Shown: positions 15,289-25,320 of the stretch, piece after piece
Position numbering within the stretch: the first letter of the stretch is position 1
Layout of the letters: each line of letters opens with the position of its first letter
NCBI RefSeq assembly: GCF_003332885.2
Contig: NZ_QOWJ01000005.1
Span: 62,001-126,000 of the forward strand
Reading direction: 5' to 3'
Origin: Paracnuella aquatica
Lineage (GTDB): Bacteria; Bacteroidota; Bacteroidia; Chitinophagales; Chitinophagaceae
Length of the DNA stretch: 64,000 nucleotides
Notes under the pieces: model-generated
Told to the model about the DNA's origin: nothing
The model's database searches: none
Seen by the model: only the letters and a program-made list of their open reading frames with translations
Made by a program: the position numbers and the translations under genes

Positions 15289-18200
15289 TTAATAACCCCG
15301 CTTCAGCAGGCGGAACACTTTGTCGTTTTTATCGCACTGCAGCAGGTACACTCCCGGCGGAAATTGCCCACCAGAAAGATCTACCCGCATCAGTGTGCCC
15401 TGGCCCGTGCCACGCACCGGCATTGTTTTCAACACGCGGCCAACGGCATCGGTGAGGCGAAGCGTGGCTGTTTCGCCGGCCGGCAGTTCAAACATCAGGT
15501 AAAATTCGCCCACCGATGGGTTGGGGAAAACCTGCCATCCGGCATTGATATCAAAGCGCACCGACACCTGCGGCGAGTACTGTTCGCCGCCGTCCTGGTC
15601 AATAACCCGCAGCCGGTAGTGGCGCATACCCATTTTGGGCAACTCGGTATCGGTAAACTGGTATTGGAACCGTTCCGTGCTGCCTTGTGCGGCTACCTCG
15701 CCCAGCTTCTGAAACTGGTGGCTGGCAGGAGCATCCACACCCCGCGCCACTTCCACTTCGTAGCGCACTACACCATCTTCGCCGGCTACATCCCATTGCA
15801 GCAACACATCTTTTGCAACGCCGGTTTTGCTGGCTTTCAATTGTACAAATTTTACCGGCAGCGAAGCTTCCCGGCTCAGCCCGCCGCTGTTTAGCCACAT
15901 TTCAGTACCCCGGATGGCATTAAACTCGAGGTAGTAACCGGCATCGTAAGGCACCAGTGCTGTTTTTGCCACCGGCACATAATGCCAGAAGCCAACTTTA
16001 TCATCGTCTAACGTTCCGTTTAAATGCTGTGCATCAACCGGTTTGAACAAGGTTACGCCCAGGTCCAGCACGGATTCGGGCGGAGCACAGGAAGCGCAGT
16101 TGTTGGCCGCCAACAGCAGCTTTGTTTCAGCTTCGGTAAAATAAAAACGAACCCGGACAGAATCGGAGGTGGCCCCGTCCACCACCAGGTTGCGGTTGTG
16201 GTAATATTGGTCTTTTGAAAAACGTGCCTCGCCGGGATGGATATAAGTACGAACACCGGTACTTGCCATTGGTGCGCCTTTAGGTTGCAGCGAAGCCAGC
16301 AGTCGGCCATTTTGGGTAAAATGCGTCCACTCGTTTTGTGCAGCGACATTTTGCAACACTTGCTGGCCCACCGACGGGCCGGTGTAAATGCCCATCGTGT
16401 TGTCGTACACATGAATATCGTCCAGTGCAATGCCTTCGTTGTTCACGCCGGGATCGCTGGAGAAAACAAAACGCAGTTTTAATTGGGGCATACCAGCCGG
16501 CAGGGCCACCGTGGCCACATGCCATTTAATGTCGTTACCAACATGCCACGAATCGCCTTGCGGGTACCAATTGGTACCATCGCCGTCGAGTTTCTGCCAC
16601 GTCTCGCCATCGGCGCTGTATTCTACCCAGGCATTGTCGCAGGCAGGCACACATTCCTCCAGGTCCATCACCACATGGAAGCTCAGCGTGGGCTGTTGCA
16701 GGTTGCCCGTTTGCAGGCAGGGCGTGTACAGGTACGACAGTTCATTGTTGTTGTGGTTGCCGGTGAGGTTGGTTTTCCAAACATTGCTGCCCGATGCCGC
16801 CCGGGTAATTTTAAAAGAAGCGGGCTGCCCCAATTCCCAGGAATTGTTGCGGCCTTCGGAATACCAGCCGTCGTTCTCGCCTTCAAATCTTTGGAGGTAA
16901 GGAAACTGGCTGATCACCGCCTGGCTGCGCACCAGCAGATGAAGCGAATCGTTTTGCCGCACCTCGTCGAACGGGGCGCCCAGGGCCACCCTGATCCCAT
17001 AATCGCCGGGTTTGGAAAGATTCAGTTTTTGGTTAAAACTATACCGGATGGTATCATTGGCTTTGATCAGCGGAATGTTTTCGGTAGCCCAGCCGCCGCC
17101 ATTGATTGAGTAACGCACCGGAACGGTGGTTATGTCCTGGCCGGTTCCGTTTACAATCGTTAGGGTCAGCTGCTCGGCTGAGCTGCGGCCACAGCCGATG
17201 GAGTCGATGCCATCAACCGAAACCAATTGCACATCGCTGCGAACTCGGTATAGCCGCAGGTCGTCGATGGTATATCCGCCGGCGTAGTTGGCCTGCACCG
17301 CCGACTTTGTACCGGTCTGCTCCCAACGTATTTGCGTAGCGGTGGAAAAACGCTGTCCTGCCTGCGTCAGCAGGTGTGAAATGCGCAAACTGGGCGATTG
17401 TTTAAACGTGCCGGCAACCGTTCCTTTCAGCGGAAAAGTATAAGCCAAAATCCACTCGTCGGCCTCGCTGCCCCGAACCCAAACGCGGTTGGCAGTGTCC
17501 ATGCCATGTGCCGCCCAGGCAAAATCAAGGCGCACTTCATTGGCGGCGGCATCATATGCCGACAGGTTGAATGTAGCCACCAGGAAATTGCGGTTGATGG
17601 CGCTCCTTTCCCGGTCGGAGTCCAGTGTTATTGCCCGATTGCCGCTTTTGGCCATACCCGAACCGGCATAACTGCGTAACCGGCCATTAGCGGTGCCGGG
17701 GAAAAAATCAAAGCGCTCCAGCCCGGCCAATCCCACCGTAGATTGCTGTAAAGCAAATTCAGACAGGTCGTCAAAGTTTTCAAAATAAGGTGTGGTCAAA
17801 TCAATGGGGTCGTTTTTCAGGTGACGCACCACGGTACGCAGCGTGTCGTTGTAAGGGTTTACATCCCCTTTGATGTTTTTTACAACGACAACAAATTCGT
17901 AAGCGCCGGTATTACCCAGGTTGGCATACGGCTGAAAATGATAGGTGTACAATCCCTGCGCTGGTATCGTTGTCTGCACCGTTTCGGAGATCCAGGTTTG
18001 GCCGCCGTTGCTGGAGTAGTAAGCCTGGAACCCGGTTACTGGTGCATTGTCGAGGTTTTTGATGCGGATGGAAACCTGGGTGCGGGGTGTGGGGGCGGTG
18101 GGGGTAAACTGCCTTGCCGTCACCGGCGCTATCAGGGCGTCCAGTTTCAAATCACCATCCGAAATATTGCCAGCGCAATTGCCACCCGATGGTGTACGCA

Positions 18201-20613
18201 CCAGCGTGGGGCAGCGTTGCCCGGCGATGCCGTTGTACATGGCCCGCACCGCCACCGGGTAGGCGCTGTCTTTTGCCAGGCCGGCAAGGGTAAATGCAGT
18301 GTCCGTTGTAGTGGCCACCGTTTGCCAGTTCTTACCCGCAAAACGCAGCACCTCGTAGCCGGTGGCTTCAGCGGCTTTACGCCACCGCGCCACCAAGTAA
18401 CCTTCGCAGGAGTTGGTGAGGGAAAAACTTTTGGGTGCAATGCCCAGCACAAAAGCCTTGCTGGCTGCAATGGCGCCGCCGGCCGTTACCAGCCTGATGC
18501 GGGCCTGAGGTGCCGGTATGTTGGGTAATTTGTACCGGTAAAACTGGCTTCCTGCCGCGATGCCGGTTGCTGCGGTTTGCCAGGTGGCGCCTCCATCGGC
18601 CGAAAACTCCAGCGAAAGAGTCTGATCTTCCAGGCCGGCCGCTTCCCATTGTACCCGCATCACTTCGCTGGTATCAAAACGTTCGCCGCCGGCAGGGGCT
18701 GTTAACCACAGCTCGTTGGGTACCAAATCGTACACCACCACGTATTGTTGCTTCGCAATTCCGGCCACTGAAAAACCCTTGATCTCAACGGTAAATTCGG
18801 TGGCGCCAGGACTTTTTACCACCACTTGTTCAATGTTGTTGCGGTGGTCGGCACCGGTGGTGGCAGGCGTATTTAAAGCGGCTGCAGCTGTATCCAAAAT
18901 AAAAGGTAAATACTGGGTGCCACCGGCGGTTACCGCCAGGTCGAGGTCGTGTACCAGGCTGCGGCGGCTCAGGTGCGACGCCGCCGGATCGTTCCAGTAC
19001 AGCATTACTTTCACTTGTGCAGTACCGGCCGGCACCGAAATGCGGTGCGTGTTTTTCTGGCCGTTGGCAATGCTGTCCTGGATGATGTGGTTTTTTTCCA
19101 AAATGTCCAGGCTCCGGTTCAGGTTCATATAACCAAAGCCGTAGCGGAAGTCGGGGCCGGGATTGCCACGGTCGGAAGCGCCGTTACACAAAATGGCTTT
19201 TAAAAGCGCATTGCCCGGGTTTTTGCCGCCGTGTAATTGCCGGTAACGTTCTACCAAAAGTGCTGCGCCGCCTGCAACTGCAGGTGCTGCCATGCTGGTG
19301 CCGGAGTTGTTGCCATAGCCATTGGTGGGCCAAGAGGCCGCCACGTTAGTGCCAATGGCTACAATCTCGGGTTTGATGCGGCCGTCCTTCACCGGTCCAC
19401 GGCTGGAACCGCCATTGATCAAACCCAGGTCATCCACATTGCCCACCGACAACACATTTTTTGCCGACTGGTAACTGCCCAATACGGTACCAAAACCTAT
19501 TTCATAAGGCTGGCAGGTGTTGCCACCGCTATTGCCCGCAGCAAATACATGCAGCAGCGAAGGGTATAAAAACGCCTGCCCATCGAGGTAGGAGGAATAA
19601 AAGTCGTATACGCCATTGTAGGTGCAATTGAGCACGTTGCCATACGAGTTGTTGGTGATAACCATGCCGTGGTCGGCTACGTACTGACCGGCCTGTGTAA
19701 AAATGCCTTCAAACACCTGGCTCACCACGGTGGCACGGGGCGCAAAACCTAGGTAGCGTTCGTCCATAACGGCGGCACCAGCGGTAATGCCGGTTACATG
19801 CGTAGCATGCCCCTGCACACTGCCCGCAACGCGGTTAATGAGGCGGCCCGAAAAATCGAGGTGGGTTTGCACATCGCCATTGTCGCCGATGCCCACTACC
19901 ACGCCCTGCCCGCTCAGGCCGCGGCCGCCATTGGCTGCACTGGCCTGCAACAAGGCCGCCCCGCTTGACGTGCGGCTGTCTTGCAGCAAGGGCTGCGCCG
20001 GCGGAGGCTGCGGCTGCACATAGGCTACGCGGCTATGCGCGGCCAAAACAGCAATTTGCGTTTCGGAGACCTGCAGGGCATACACCGGTTCTTCGTTGAA
20101 TACCCGTTTGGCTATGCCAAACGGTCGCAGTGCAACCATAGCCTGGGCCTCGGTAGTGCCCGGGTGCAGGCGTACCCAAACGTTTACCAGTGTTGATTTT
20201 ACTGAAATGCCGAAAGCCTGCGGCCAAAGATGCGGATCCGTTTTTTGGCGGGCAGTAACGGGGGTAATGCCCTGCGCCCCACTGCTGTAAGTAAGCTGCT
20301 GCCAGGTTATTGGCTTATGGATCAGGGCGGTAAAAGCGTTGCCGGGCAGGCCCTGCAATAATTCTACGCCCTGTGCGGCCAGTTGTTGCCGTGTGGCGGC
20401 ATTGGGCAGCGCGGCAAATTGCAACAACACTAATTCGGGCCGCCCACTTTGCGCTAGCCTTTTATTGAGGCTGTTGGCTGTGGCTGTCTCATCTGCAGCG
20501 GTGATCTGCAGCGTGCCCGTTTTGAGCATGATGGGATTGCCGGTTTTTTGCGCGGCAGAAAATAAAAAGCAGCAGCAGGCAATGGTAAATAAATAAGCAG
20601 TTTTCAGGCTCAT
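15289..20613 (-). CDS. Very large S8 (subtilisin-like) serine protease, T9SS-exported
   Basis: A 1774-residue secreted protease. Signal peptide 1-21 (ends FSAAQ), then a propeptide-like region. The peptidase S8 domain covers about residues 235-510. Its catalytic Asp is in VVVGIGDNGDVQTH (about 240-253), His in GHATHVTGITAG (about 272) and Ser in GNNSGTSMAAPAVAGGAALL (about 445), and the oxyanion Asn is in FAAGNSGG. Beta-sandwich and Fn3-like modules follow (SLTNSCEGYLVARWRKAAEA near 730) plus MAM/jelly-roll-like repeats. The end carries the T9SS type A sorting domain (WQVFPNPSVGEFYLMF ... FPPGVYLLQCDKNDKVFRLL). It is probably an extracellular protein-degrading enzyme. An exact TACTTTTG box lies 20 bases upstream of the ATG. 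Confidence 0.93.
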   Translation of the reverse strand: MSLKTAYLFTIACCCFLFSAAQKTGNPIMLKTGTLQITAADETATANSLNKRLAQSGRPELVLLQFAALPNAATRQQLAAQGVELLQGLPGNAFTALIHKPITWQQLTYSSGAQGITPVTARQKTDPHLWPQAFGISVKSTLVNVWVRLHPGTTEAQAMVALRPFGIAKRVFNEEPVYALQVSETQIAVLAAHSRVAYVQPQPPPAQPLLQDSRTSSGAALLQASAANGGRGLSGQGVVVGIGDNGDVQTHLDFSGRLINRVAGSVQGHATHVTGITAGAAVMDERYLGFAPRATVVSQVFEGIFTQAGQYVADHGMVITNNSYGNVLNCTYNGVYDFYSSYLDGQAFLYPSLLHVFAAGNSGGNTCQPYEIGFGTVLGSYQSAKNVLSVGNVDDLGLINGGSSRGPVKDGRIKPEIVAIGTNVAASWPTNGYGNNSGTSMAAPAVAGGAALLVERYRQLHGGKNPGNALLKAILCNGASDRGNPGPDFRYGFGYMNLNRSLDILEKNHIIQDSIANGQKNTHRISVPAGTAQVKVMLYWNDPAASHLSRRSLVHDLDLAVTAGGTQYLPFILDTAAAALNTPATTGADHRNNIEQVVVKSPGATEFTVEIKGFSVAGIAKQQYVVVYDLVPNELWLTAPAGGERFDTSEVMRVQWEAAGLEDQTLSLEFSADGGATWQTAATGIAAGSQFYRYKLPNIPAPQARIRLVTAGGAIAASKAFVLGIAPKSFSLTNSCEGYLVARWRKAAEATGYEVLRFAGKNWQTVATTTDTAFTLAGLAKDSAYPVAVRAMYNGIAGQRCPTLVRTPSGGNCAGNISDGDLKLDALIAPVTARQFTPTAPTPRTQVSIRIKNLDNAPVTGFQAYYSSNGGQTWISETVQTTIPAQGLYTYHFQPYANLGNTGAYEFVVVVKNIKGDVNPYNDTLRTVVRHLKNDPIDLTTPYFENFDDLSEFALQQSTVGLAGLERFDFFPGTANGRLRSYAGSGMAKSGNRAITLDSDRERSAINRNFLVATFNLSAYDAAANEVRLDFAWAAHGMDTANRVWVRGSEADEWILAYTFPLKGTVAGTFKQSPSLRISHLLTQAGQRFSTATQIRWEQTGTKSAVQANYAGGYTIDDLRLYRVRSDVQLVSVDGIDSIGCGRSSAEQLTLTIVNGTGQDITTVPVRYSINGGGWATENIPLIKANDTIRYSFNQKLNLSKPGDYGIRVALGAPFDEVRQNDSLHLLVRSQAVISQFPYLQRFEGENDGWYSEGRNNSWELGQPASFKITRAASGSNVWKTNLTGNHNNNELSYLYTPCLQTGNLQQPTLSFHVVMDLEECVPACDNAWVEYSADGETWQKLDGDGTNWYPQGDSWHVGNDIKWHVATVALPAGMPQLKLRFVFSSDPGVNNEGIALDDIHVYDNTMGIYTGPSVGQQVLQNVAAQNEWTHFTQNGRLLASLQPKGAPMASTGVRTYIHPGEARFSKDQYYHNRNLVVDGATSDSVRVRFYFTEAETKLLLAANNCASCAPPESVLDLGVTLFKPVDAQHLNGTLDDDKVGFWHYVPVAKTALVPYDAGYYLEFNAIRGTEMWLNSGGLSREASLPVKFVQLKASKTGVAKDVLLQWDVAGEDGVVRYEVEVARGVDAPASHQFQKLGEVAAQGSTERFQYQFTDTELPKMGMRHYRLRVIDQDGGEQYSPQVSVRFDINAGWQVFPNPSVGEFYLMFELPAGETATLRLTDAVGRVLKTMPVRGTGQGTLMRVDLSGGQFPPGVYLLQCDKNDKVFRLLKRGY

Positions 20614-20632
20614 GTAGGGCGGCTTGTATATT

Positions 20633-20640
20633 CAAAAGTA
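20633..20640 (-). promoter_or_regulatory. -7 box TACTTTTG of the subtilase gene
   Basis: Exact TAnnTTTG on the minus strand, 19 bases before the ATG at 20613. Confidence 0.6.
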
Positions 20641-20843
20641 AATTAATGTGGATTGCTGGATCTGTAGTTTTGGTTGGAAGCAGTGTTTAAAGCGGTGCCA
20701 GGCAGTTGTTTTGATCAATGGCGCAAAATTAAAGCATGCAGGGCAATTATTTTTCAACTCGTTACGCCCCGCTTTTGTACCGATGGCAACTGGCGGCAAA
20801 CAGCAGCCGGAAAACTTTTACCTTGATGTTTTAAAGTCAACAG

Positions 20844-21365
20844 ATGAATCCCCATTTTCCCGAACTGCTTGCCGGCGGCGACCTGCGCACTATTGGCGCC
20901 AGTAACAGTGTTGTACGGCAGGTAAGCACGCAGAAAGTATTCGATGAATTGTTTGCCTGCACCCGGCACCCAAACCGAAAGGTGGTGATGCGCAGCCTCG
21001 ATGCCGTTGAAAAAATAACGGCGGAACAGCCGCAGTTTTTGGCCGGGCACAAAAAGGAATTGCTCTCATTATTGGAAACAGCGGAACACAAGGAAGCCAA
21101 ATGGCACCTGGCGCAATTGGTGCCGCGATTGCCATTAACTGCTAAGGAAACGGGCCGCGTTTGGCACCAGTTGACGCAGTGGGCATTGGATAAACGGGAA
21201 AGCCGGATTGTGCGGGCCCTTTCGGTGCAGGCGCTGCATGACCTGCTGTCACGGGTGCCCCAGTTGCAGGAAGATCTGGTTTATACCGCTACGCGGATGC
21301 ATGCGGAGCAAATTCCTTCAATAAATGCACGGATCAGGAAGTTGAAACTCTTACCAAAAAAATGA
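20844..21365 (+). CDS. HEAT-like helical repeat protein, function unknown
   Basis: A 173-residue, all-helical, soluble protein. It reads as three to four HEAT-type helix pairs (HPNRKVVMRSLDAVEKI, EAKWHLAQLVPRLPLT, ESRIVRALSVQALHDLL). Such scaffolds bind proteins or nucleic acids, and short stand-alone versions are common and uncharacterised. No signal peptide is seen. Start MNPHFPELLAGGDLRTIG. It is divergent from the subtilase and no partner gene is suggested by the context. Confidence 0.75.
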   Translation: MNPHFPELLAGGDLRTIGASNSVVRQVSTQKVFDELFACTRHPNRKVVMRSLDAVEKITAEQPQFLAGHKKELLSLLETAEHKEAKWHLAQLVPRLPLTAKETGRVWHQLTQWALDKRESRIVRALSVQALHDLLSRVPQLQEDLVYTATRMHAEQIPSINARIRKLKLLPKK

Positions 21366-21681
21366 TGTTTGTTTTTCAAAAATTGGCAGCTGCATTGTCG
21401 ATAATCTTCCTACTGATGCATTTACTTTTTACTCCTTAAAAAATGAAAGGAAAACAGGGACATCATCAACTACAGCCTGATTGAGTGCGGATTGCTTCGA
21501 TGTAGCTTTTATGTAATTGTGGTGAACTACTTTTAACGCTTGATGAGAAACGGTTGATGGATTATAAACGCTACTCGTAAGTAAAACAAATGCTCAAAGA
21601 CTTGTGGCTGCATCAAATTATATCCAGCCGCAACCACAAATCCGAAATCCAAAATCGTAAATCCGAAATCCCCTGCCTTCT
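21366..21681. other. Gene-free stretch of 316 bases downstream of mfd
   Basis: No reading frame, RNA motif or clear terminator is seen in 21366-21631. The last 50 bases are a heptamer array (listed separately). Confidence 0.6.
21632..21673. repeat. Heptamer array (AATCCGA family) at the mfd stop
   Basis: In-phase units AACCACA, AATCCGA, AATCCAA, AATCGTA, AATCCGA, AATCCCC. Read as AAATCCG words, the order is AAATCCG, AAATCCA, AAATCGT, AAATCCG, AAATCCC. It ends eight bases from the mfd stop. The inverse array lies upstream of the mfd promoter at 25161. Confidence 0.88.
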
Positions 21682-24600
21682 CTACGCTTGCACCGCTTCG
21701 CCAATTACTGCTGTATGCATGCGTTGTAAAAACACATGCAATTCATTCATCGAGTTGATCGGTTCGGCTACCAGCAAAAAGTTTTTGCCCGATTGTTTGA
21801 GGCGGGCCTTGTTGGTGCCGGTTTGCACATAATCCAGAATTGATTTAAATACCGGCGCTTCGAAATAAGGCGAGTCGGGGCGGTTGATGAAAAAGCAACG
21901 CAGCACATCATCTTTCAAACTCATTTTTTCAAAGCCCAGGTCCACGGCTAGTTTGCGGCACCTAACGGTTACGAACAAGTCTGCCACTTGCGGCGGCACA
22001 TCACCAAAACGGTCATGCAGTTCAGCCTGCATCGCTTGTAGTTCTTCTTCGGTTTCGCAGTTATCCAACCGCGAATACAGCGACAGCCTTTCAGTGATGT
22101 TTTCTACATAACTATCAGGGATCAAAATTTCCAGGTCAGTGTCAATCGTGCAGTCCTGCACAAAATCATCCTGCTTTGAAATTTCATCTTTAAACAGCTC
22201 TTTGAAGTCAGTGCGTTTGAGTTCGCGGATGGCTTCGTTCAATACTTTTTGGTACATCTCAAAACCAATTTCGGCCATAAAGCCGCTTTGCTCGCCACCA
22301 AGCAAATTACCCGCACCACGTATGTCCAGGTCGCGCATTGCAATCTGGAAACCAGACCCCAACTCGCTGTGTTGCTCCAGTGTTTGCAGGCGTTTGCGGC
22401 TGTCGGTAGGCAGCGTGCTCATGGGCGGCGCCAGCAGGTAGCAAAATGCCTTGCGGTTGCTGCGGCCAACGCGGCCACGCAATTGGTGCAAATCGCTCAG
22501 GCCAAACTGGTGCGCATTGTTGATGATGATGGTGTTCACGTTCGGTATGTCCACGCCGCTTTCCACGATGTTGGTACACACCAGCACGTCGTATTTTTTA
22601 TCAATAAAATCAAGGATGCGTTCTTCCAGTTCGTGGCCTTCCATCTGGCCATGTGCAAACCCGATGCTCAGGTCGGGGCAAAGCCCTTGAATGATGGCGG
22701 TCATTTCCGCCAAACCGTTGACGCGGTTATGGATAAAAAATACCTGCCCGCCGCGTTCCGTTTCAAAGTAAATGGCTTCGCGGATAAAGTCTTCCTGAAA
22801 CACTTTTACCTCGGTTTGAATGGGCTGCCGGTTGGGTGGCGGCGTGTTCATAATACTGAGGTCACGGGCACCCATCAACGAAAATTGCAACGTTCTTGGA
22901 ATAGGCGTTGCCGTTAGCGTCAGCGAGTCTACATTGGTGCGGAATGTTTTGATCTTTTCCTTGTGCGCCACACCAAACTTTTGTTCTTCATCCACTACCA
23001 GCAAACCAAGGTCTTTGAACTTTACATCTTTTCCCAAAATGGCATGCGTGCCCACGAGGATATCGATCTTGCCTTCTTCTAATCGCTTGAGCGTTTCTTT
23101 TTTCTCTTTCGAAGTCTTAAAACGGTTGATGAAATCCACCGTCACCGGGAAGTCTTTCAGGCGGTCTTTAAATGTTTTATAATGCTGAAATGCAAGAATG
23201 GTGGTAGGCACCAACACGGCCGCCTGTTTGCCATCCACAACGGCTTTAAATGCAGCCCGCACCGCAATTTCTGTTTTACCAAAACCAACATCACCGCACA
23301 CCAGCCGGTCCATCGGGTGGGGCGATTCCATGTCTTTTTTTACATCGGCAGTAGCCTTGCTTTGGTCGGGTGTGTCTTCGTAAATAAATGAAGCTTCGAG
23401 CTCGGTGGTGAGGTAAGTGTCTTTGCTGAATTGGAAGCCTTCCTGTGCCTTGCGGGCTGCGTATAATTTAATGAGGTCAAACGCAATTTCCTTGACCTTT
23501 GATTTTGTTTTTTCCTTCAGTTTTACCCATGCGTCCGAACCCAGTTTGTTTACCTTGGGCACGGTGCCTTCCTTGCCGGTGTACTTGGCAATTTTGTGCA
23601 GCGAGTTGATGTTTACATACAGGATGTCGCTGTCTTTATAAATAATGCGCACCGCCTCCTGTAGCTTGCCGCCCACTTCCAACTTTTGCAAACCACTGTA
23701 CACACCCACACCATGGTCGATGTGTGTTACATAGTCGCCGGGCTGCAGTTCGCGCAGTGCACGCAGCGTAAGTGCCTTTGCTTTGTTGTACGCTTGCTTA
23801 ACCTTGTATTTATGATACCGCTGAAAGATCTGGTGGTCGGTGTAGCACACCAGTTTCAGATCTTCTTCAATAAAGCCTTCATGAATGGCGGTGGCAATAG
23901 GCTGAAAATTGATCTCCGCTTTCAGGTCGGTAAAAATGCTGTACAACCGTTCGAGTTGCCGCGCATTTTCTGCAAAAATGGCCAATTGAAAACCTTTTGC
24001 TTCCCAGCTTTTCAGGTCTTTGATCAACAGATCGAACTGGCGGTTGAAAGCAGGTTGCTGTTTGGTGTGGAATTCAATTTCGGAGTAGGTGCCAGCAGCC
24101 GGCCTGCGGCCAAAATGCACTTGATGAAGCTGCGCTAATTCAGCTAAAAACAAATCGGCTGTTGTAAAATCTTGTGTGCTGATTTCTTTTTTTACCAGCG
24201 AAGCATCTTCTTCTTCCACCGCCGGTTTGTTGCGGGCACCTTTGCCGGTCATGGGCACAGCCGGTTGCTGTTGCGCCGCCAGCAGGTCCATAAACAATTG
24301 CAGGTTTTCCTCTTCAATCATCAGGCGCTCCTGCACCAGTTCCACGTCCTGCATCCAAATCACCGTGTTCTCGGGCAAAAACTGCAGCAAGGACACTTTT
24401 TCCTCATGTACAAACTGCGTATCCACGTTGGGAATGATGCTAACCTGCAGCAGCCGCCGTTCGGACAATTGCGTTTCGGGGTCAATGATGCGGATGGAGT
24501 CCACATCGTTGCCAAACAGCTCAATGCGGTAAGGCTTTTCGTTGCCAAACGAATAAATATCTAGGATGCCACCCCGCACGGCAAACTGGCCGGGCTCGTA

Positions 24601-25131
24601 CACAAAATCGGTGCGTTCGAAACCAAAATTCACCAACCGCTCAAACAATTCGTCGGTATTGAGCACATCGTTGGTGCGGATGTGGATGATGTTTTCAGCA
24701 ATGATTTTCGGCACCACCACTTTTTCAAAAAGTGCTTCGGGATAAGTAACCAATGCACCTACGCGGTTGCCGGTTCCATCCGAAAAACGCGTTAACGCTT
24801 CGGTGCGCAGCATTACATGCGAGGGGTTGAGCAGCCGGTAGTTTTTTCGGTTTTTAAACGAAGAAGGAAAATAGTGCAGGTTTAGTGCACTGGTCAGGTT
24901 TTCCAGCGTGTTGTGGAAATAAGCCGCATCCTCGGCATCGTTGCACACAAACACGTGATTGAGCCCGCCCAGCGACGGGTGCAGAAATGCGGCGGCAGCT
25001 ACAAACTGCGATGCGCTGCCCTGCAGGTGGCTCAGGTAAATGTTTTGCGGTGCGGACATGGTGAGACCGCCCACCAGCGAAAAAATGCGGGGGTTATCTT
25101 TCCAGGGCTTCAGTAAATCCTCCATCATCAT
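21682..25131 (-). CDS. mfd: Transcription-repair coupling factor
   Basis: A 1149-residue DNA translocase that removes RNA polymerase stalled at DNA damage and recruits UvrA. The UvrB-like N-terminal module, RNA-polymerase interaction domain (ELQPGDYVTHIDHGVGVYSG, about 455-475) and superfamily 2 helicase core are all visible: Walker A CGDVGFGKTEIAVRAAF (about 620), DEEQ box VVDEEQKFGV (about 724), TATPIPRTLQFSLMGARDLS and QLRGRVGRSNRKAFCYLL, then the C-terminal TRCF domain. Length is typical. The start may be any of three successive ATGs (25131, 25128, 25125). An exact TATCTTTG box lies 8 bases upstream. The gene is flanked by inverted AAATCCG-type heptamer arrays. Confidence 0.97.
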   Translation of the reverse strand: MMMEDLLKPWKDNPRIFSLVGGLTMSAPQNIYLSHLQGSASQFVAAAAFLHPSLGGLNHVFVCNDAEDAAYFHNTLENLTSALNLHYFPSSFKNRKNYRLLNPSHVMLRTEALTRFSDGTGNRVGALVTYPEALFEKVVVPKIIAENIIHIRTNDVLNTDELFERLVNFGFERTDFVYEPGQFAVRGGILDIYSFGNEKPYRIELFGNDVDSIRIIDPETQLSERRLLQVSIIPNVDTQFVHEEKVSLLQFLPENTVIWMQDVELVQERLMIEEENLQLFMDLLAAQQQPAVPMTGKGARNKPAVEEEDASLVKKEISTQDFTTADLFLAELAQLHQVHFGRRPAAGTYSEIEFHTKQQPAFNRQFDLLIKDLKSWEAKGFQLAIFAENARQLERLYSIFTDLKAEINFQPIATAIHEGFIEEDLKLVCYTDHQIFQRYHKYKVKQAYNKAKALTLRALRELQPGDYVTHIDHGVGVYSGLQKLEVGGKLQEAVRIIYKDSDILYVNINSLHKIAKYTGKEGTVPKVNKLGSDAWVKLKEKTKSKVKEIAFDLIKLYAARKAQEGFQFSKDTYLTTELEASFIYEDTPDQSKATADVKKDMESPHPMDRLVCGDVGFGKTEIAVRAAFKAVVDGKQAAVLVPTTILAFQHYKTFKDRLKDFPVTVDFINRFKTSKEKKETLKRLEEGKIDILVGTHAILGKDVKFKDLGLLVVDEEQKFGVAHKEKIKTFRTNVDSLTLTATPIPRTLQFSLMGARDLSIMNTPPPNRQPIQTEVKVFQEDFIREAIYFETERGGQVFFIHNRVNGLAEMTAIIQGLCPDLSIGFAHGQMEGHELEERILDFIDKKYDVLVCTNIVESGVDIPNVNTIIINNAHQFGLSDLHQLRGRVGRSNRKAFCYLLAPPMSTLPTDSRKRLQTLEQHSELGSGFQIAMRDLDIRGAGNLLGGEQSGFMAEIGFEMYQKVLNEAIRELKRTDFKELFKDEISKQDDFVQDCTIDTDLEILIPDSYVENITERLSLYSRLDNCETEEELQAMQAELHDRFGDVPPQVADLFVTVRCRKLAVDLGFEKMSLKDDVLRCFFINRPDSPYFEAPVFKSILDYVQTGTNKARLKQSGKNFLLVAEPINSMNELHVFLQRMHTAVIGEAVQA

Positions 25132-25139
25132 TAGGGATG

Positions 25140-25147
25140 CAAAGATA
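25140..25147 (-). promoter_or_regulatory. -7 box TATCTTTG of mfd
   Basis: Exact TAnnTTTG on the minus strand, eight bases before the first ATG at 25131. It predicts a near-leaderless transcript. Confidence 0.6.
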
Positions 25148-25160
25148 AAGCCGCCGGAAA

Positions 25161-25255
25161 CGGATTTCGGATTTACGATTTCAGATTTCGGATTTGGCTA
25201 ACAATCCGCCTGTCAGCTTAAATCGTACATCCAAAATCGACAATCGTAAATCATC
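25161..25255. repeat. Inverted pair of heptamer arrays (CGGATTT / AAATC family) upstream of mfd
   Basis: Left array 25161-25195 is CGGATTT, CGGATTT, ACGATTT, CAGATTT, CGGATTT. Right array 25218-25252 is TTAAATC, GTACATC, CAAAATC, GACAATC, GTAAATC. The left array is the reverse complement of the array at 21638-21673, with almost the same unit order. It begins 14 bases upstream of the mfd -7 box. Confidence 0.9.
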
Positions 25256-25320
25256 TAACCGGGCCAACCTTTTAGTGGTTTTAATCGTAATTTACTCCGC
25301 AAACAATCAAATAGTTTTAC

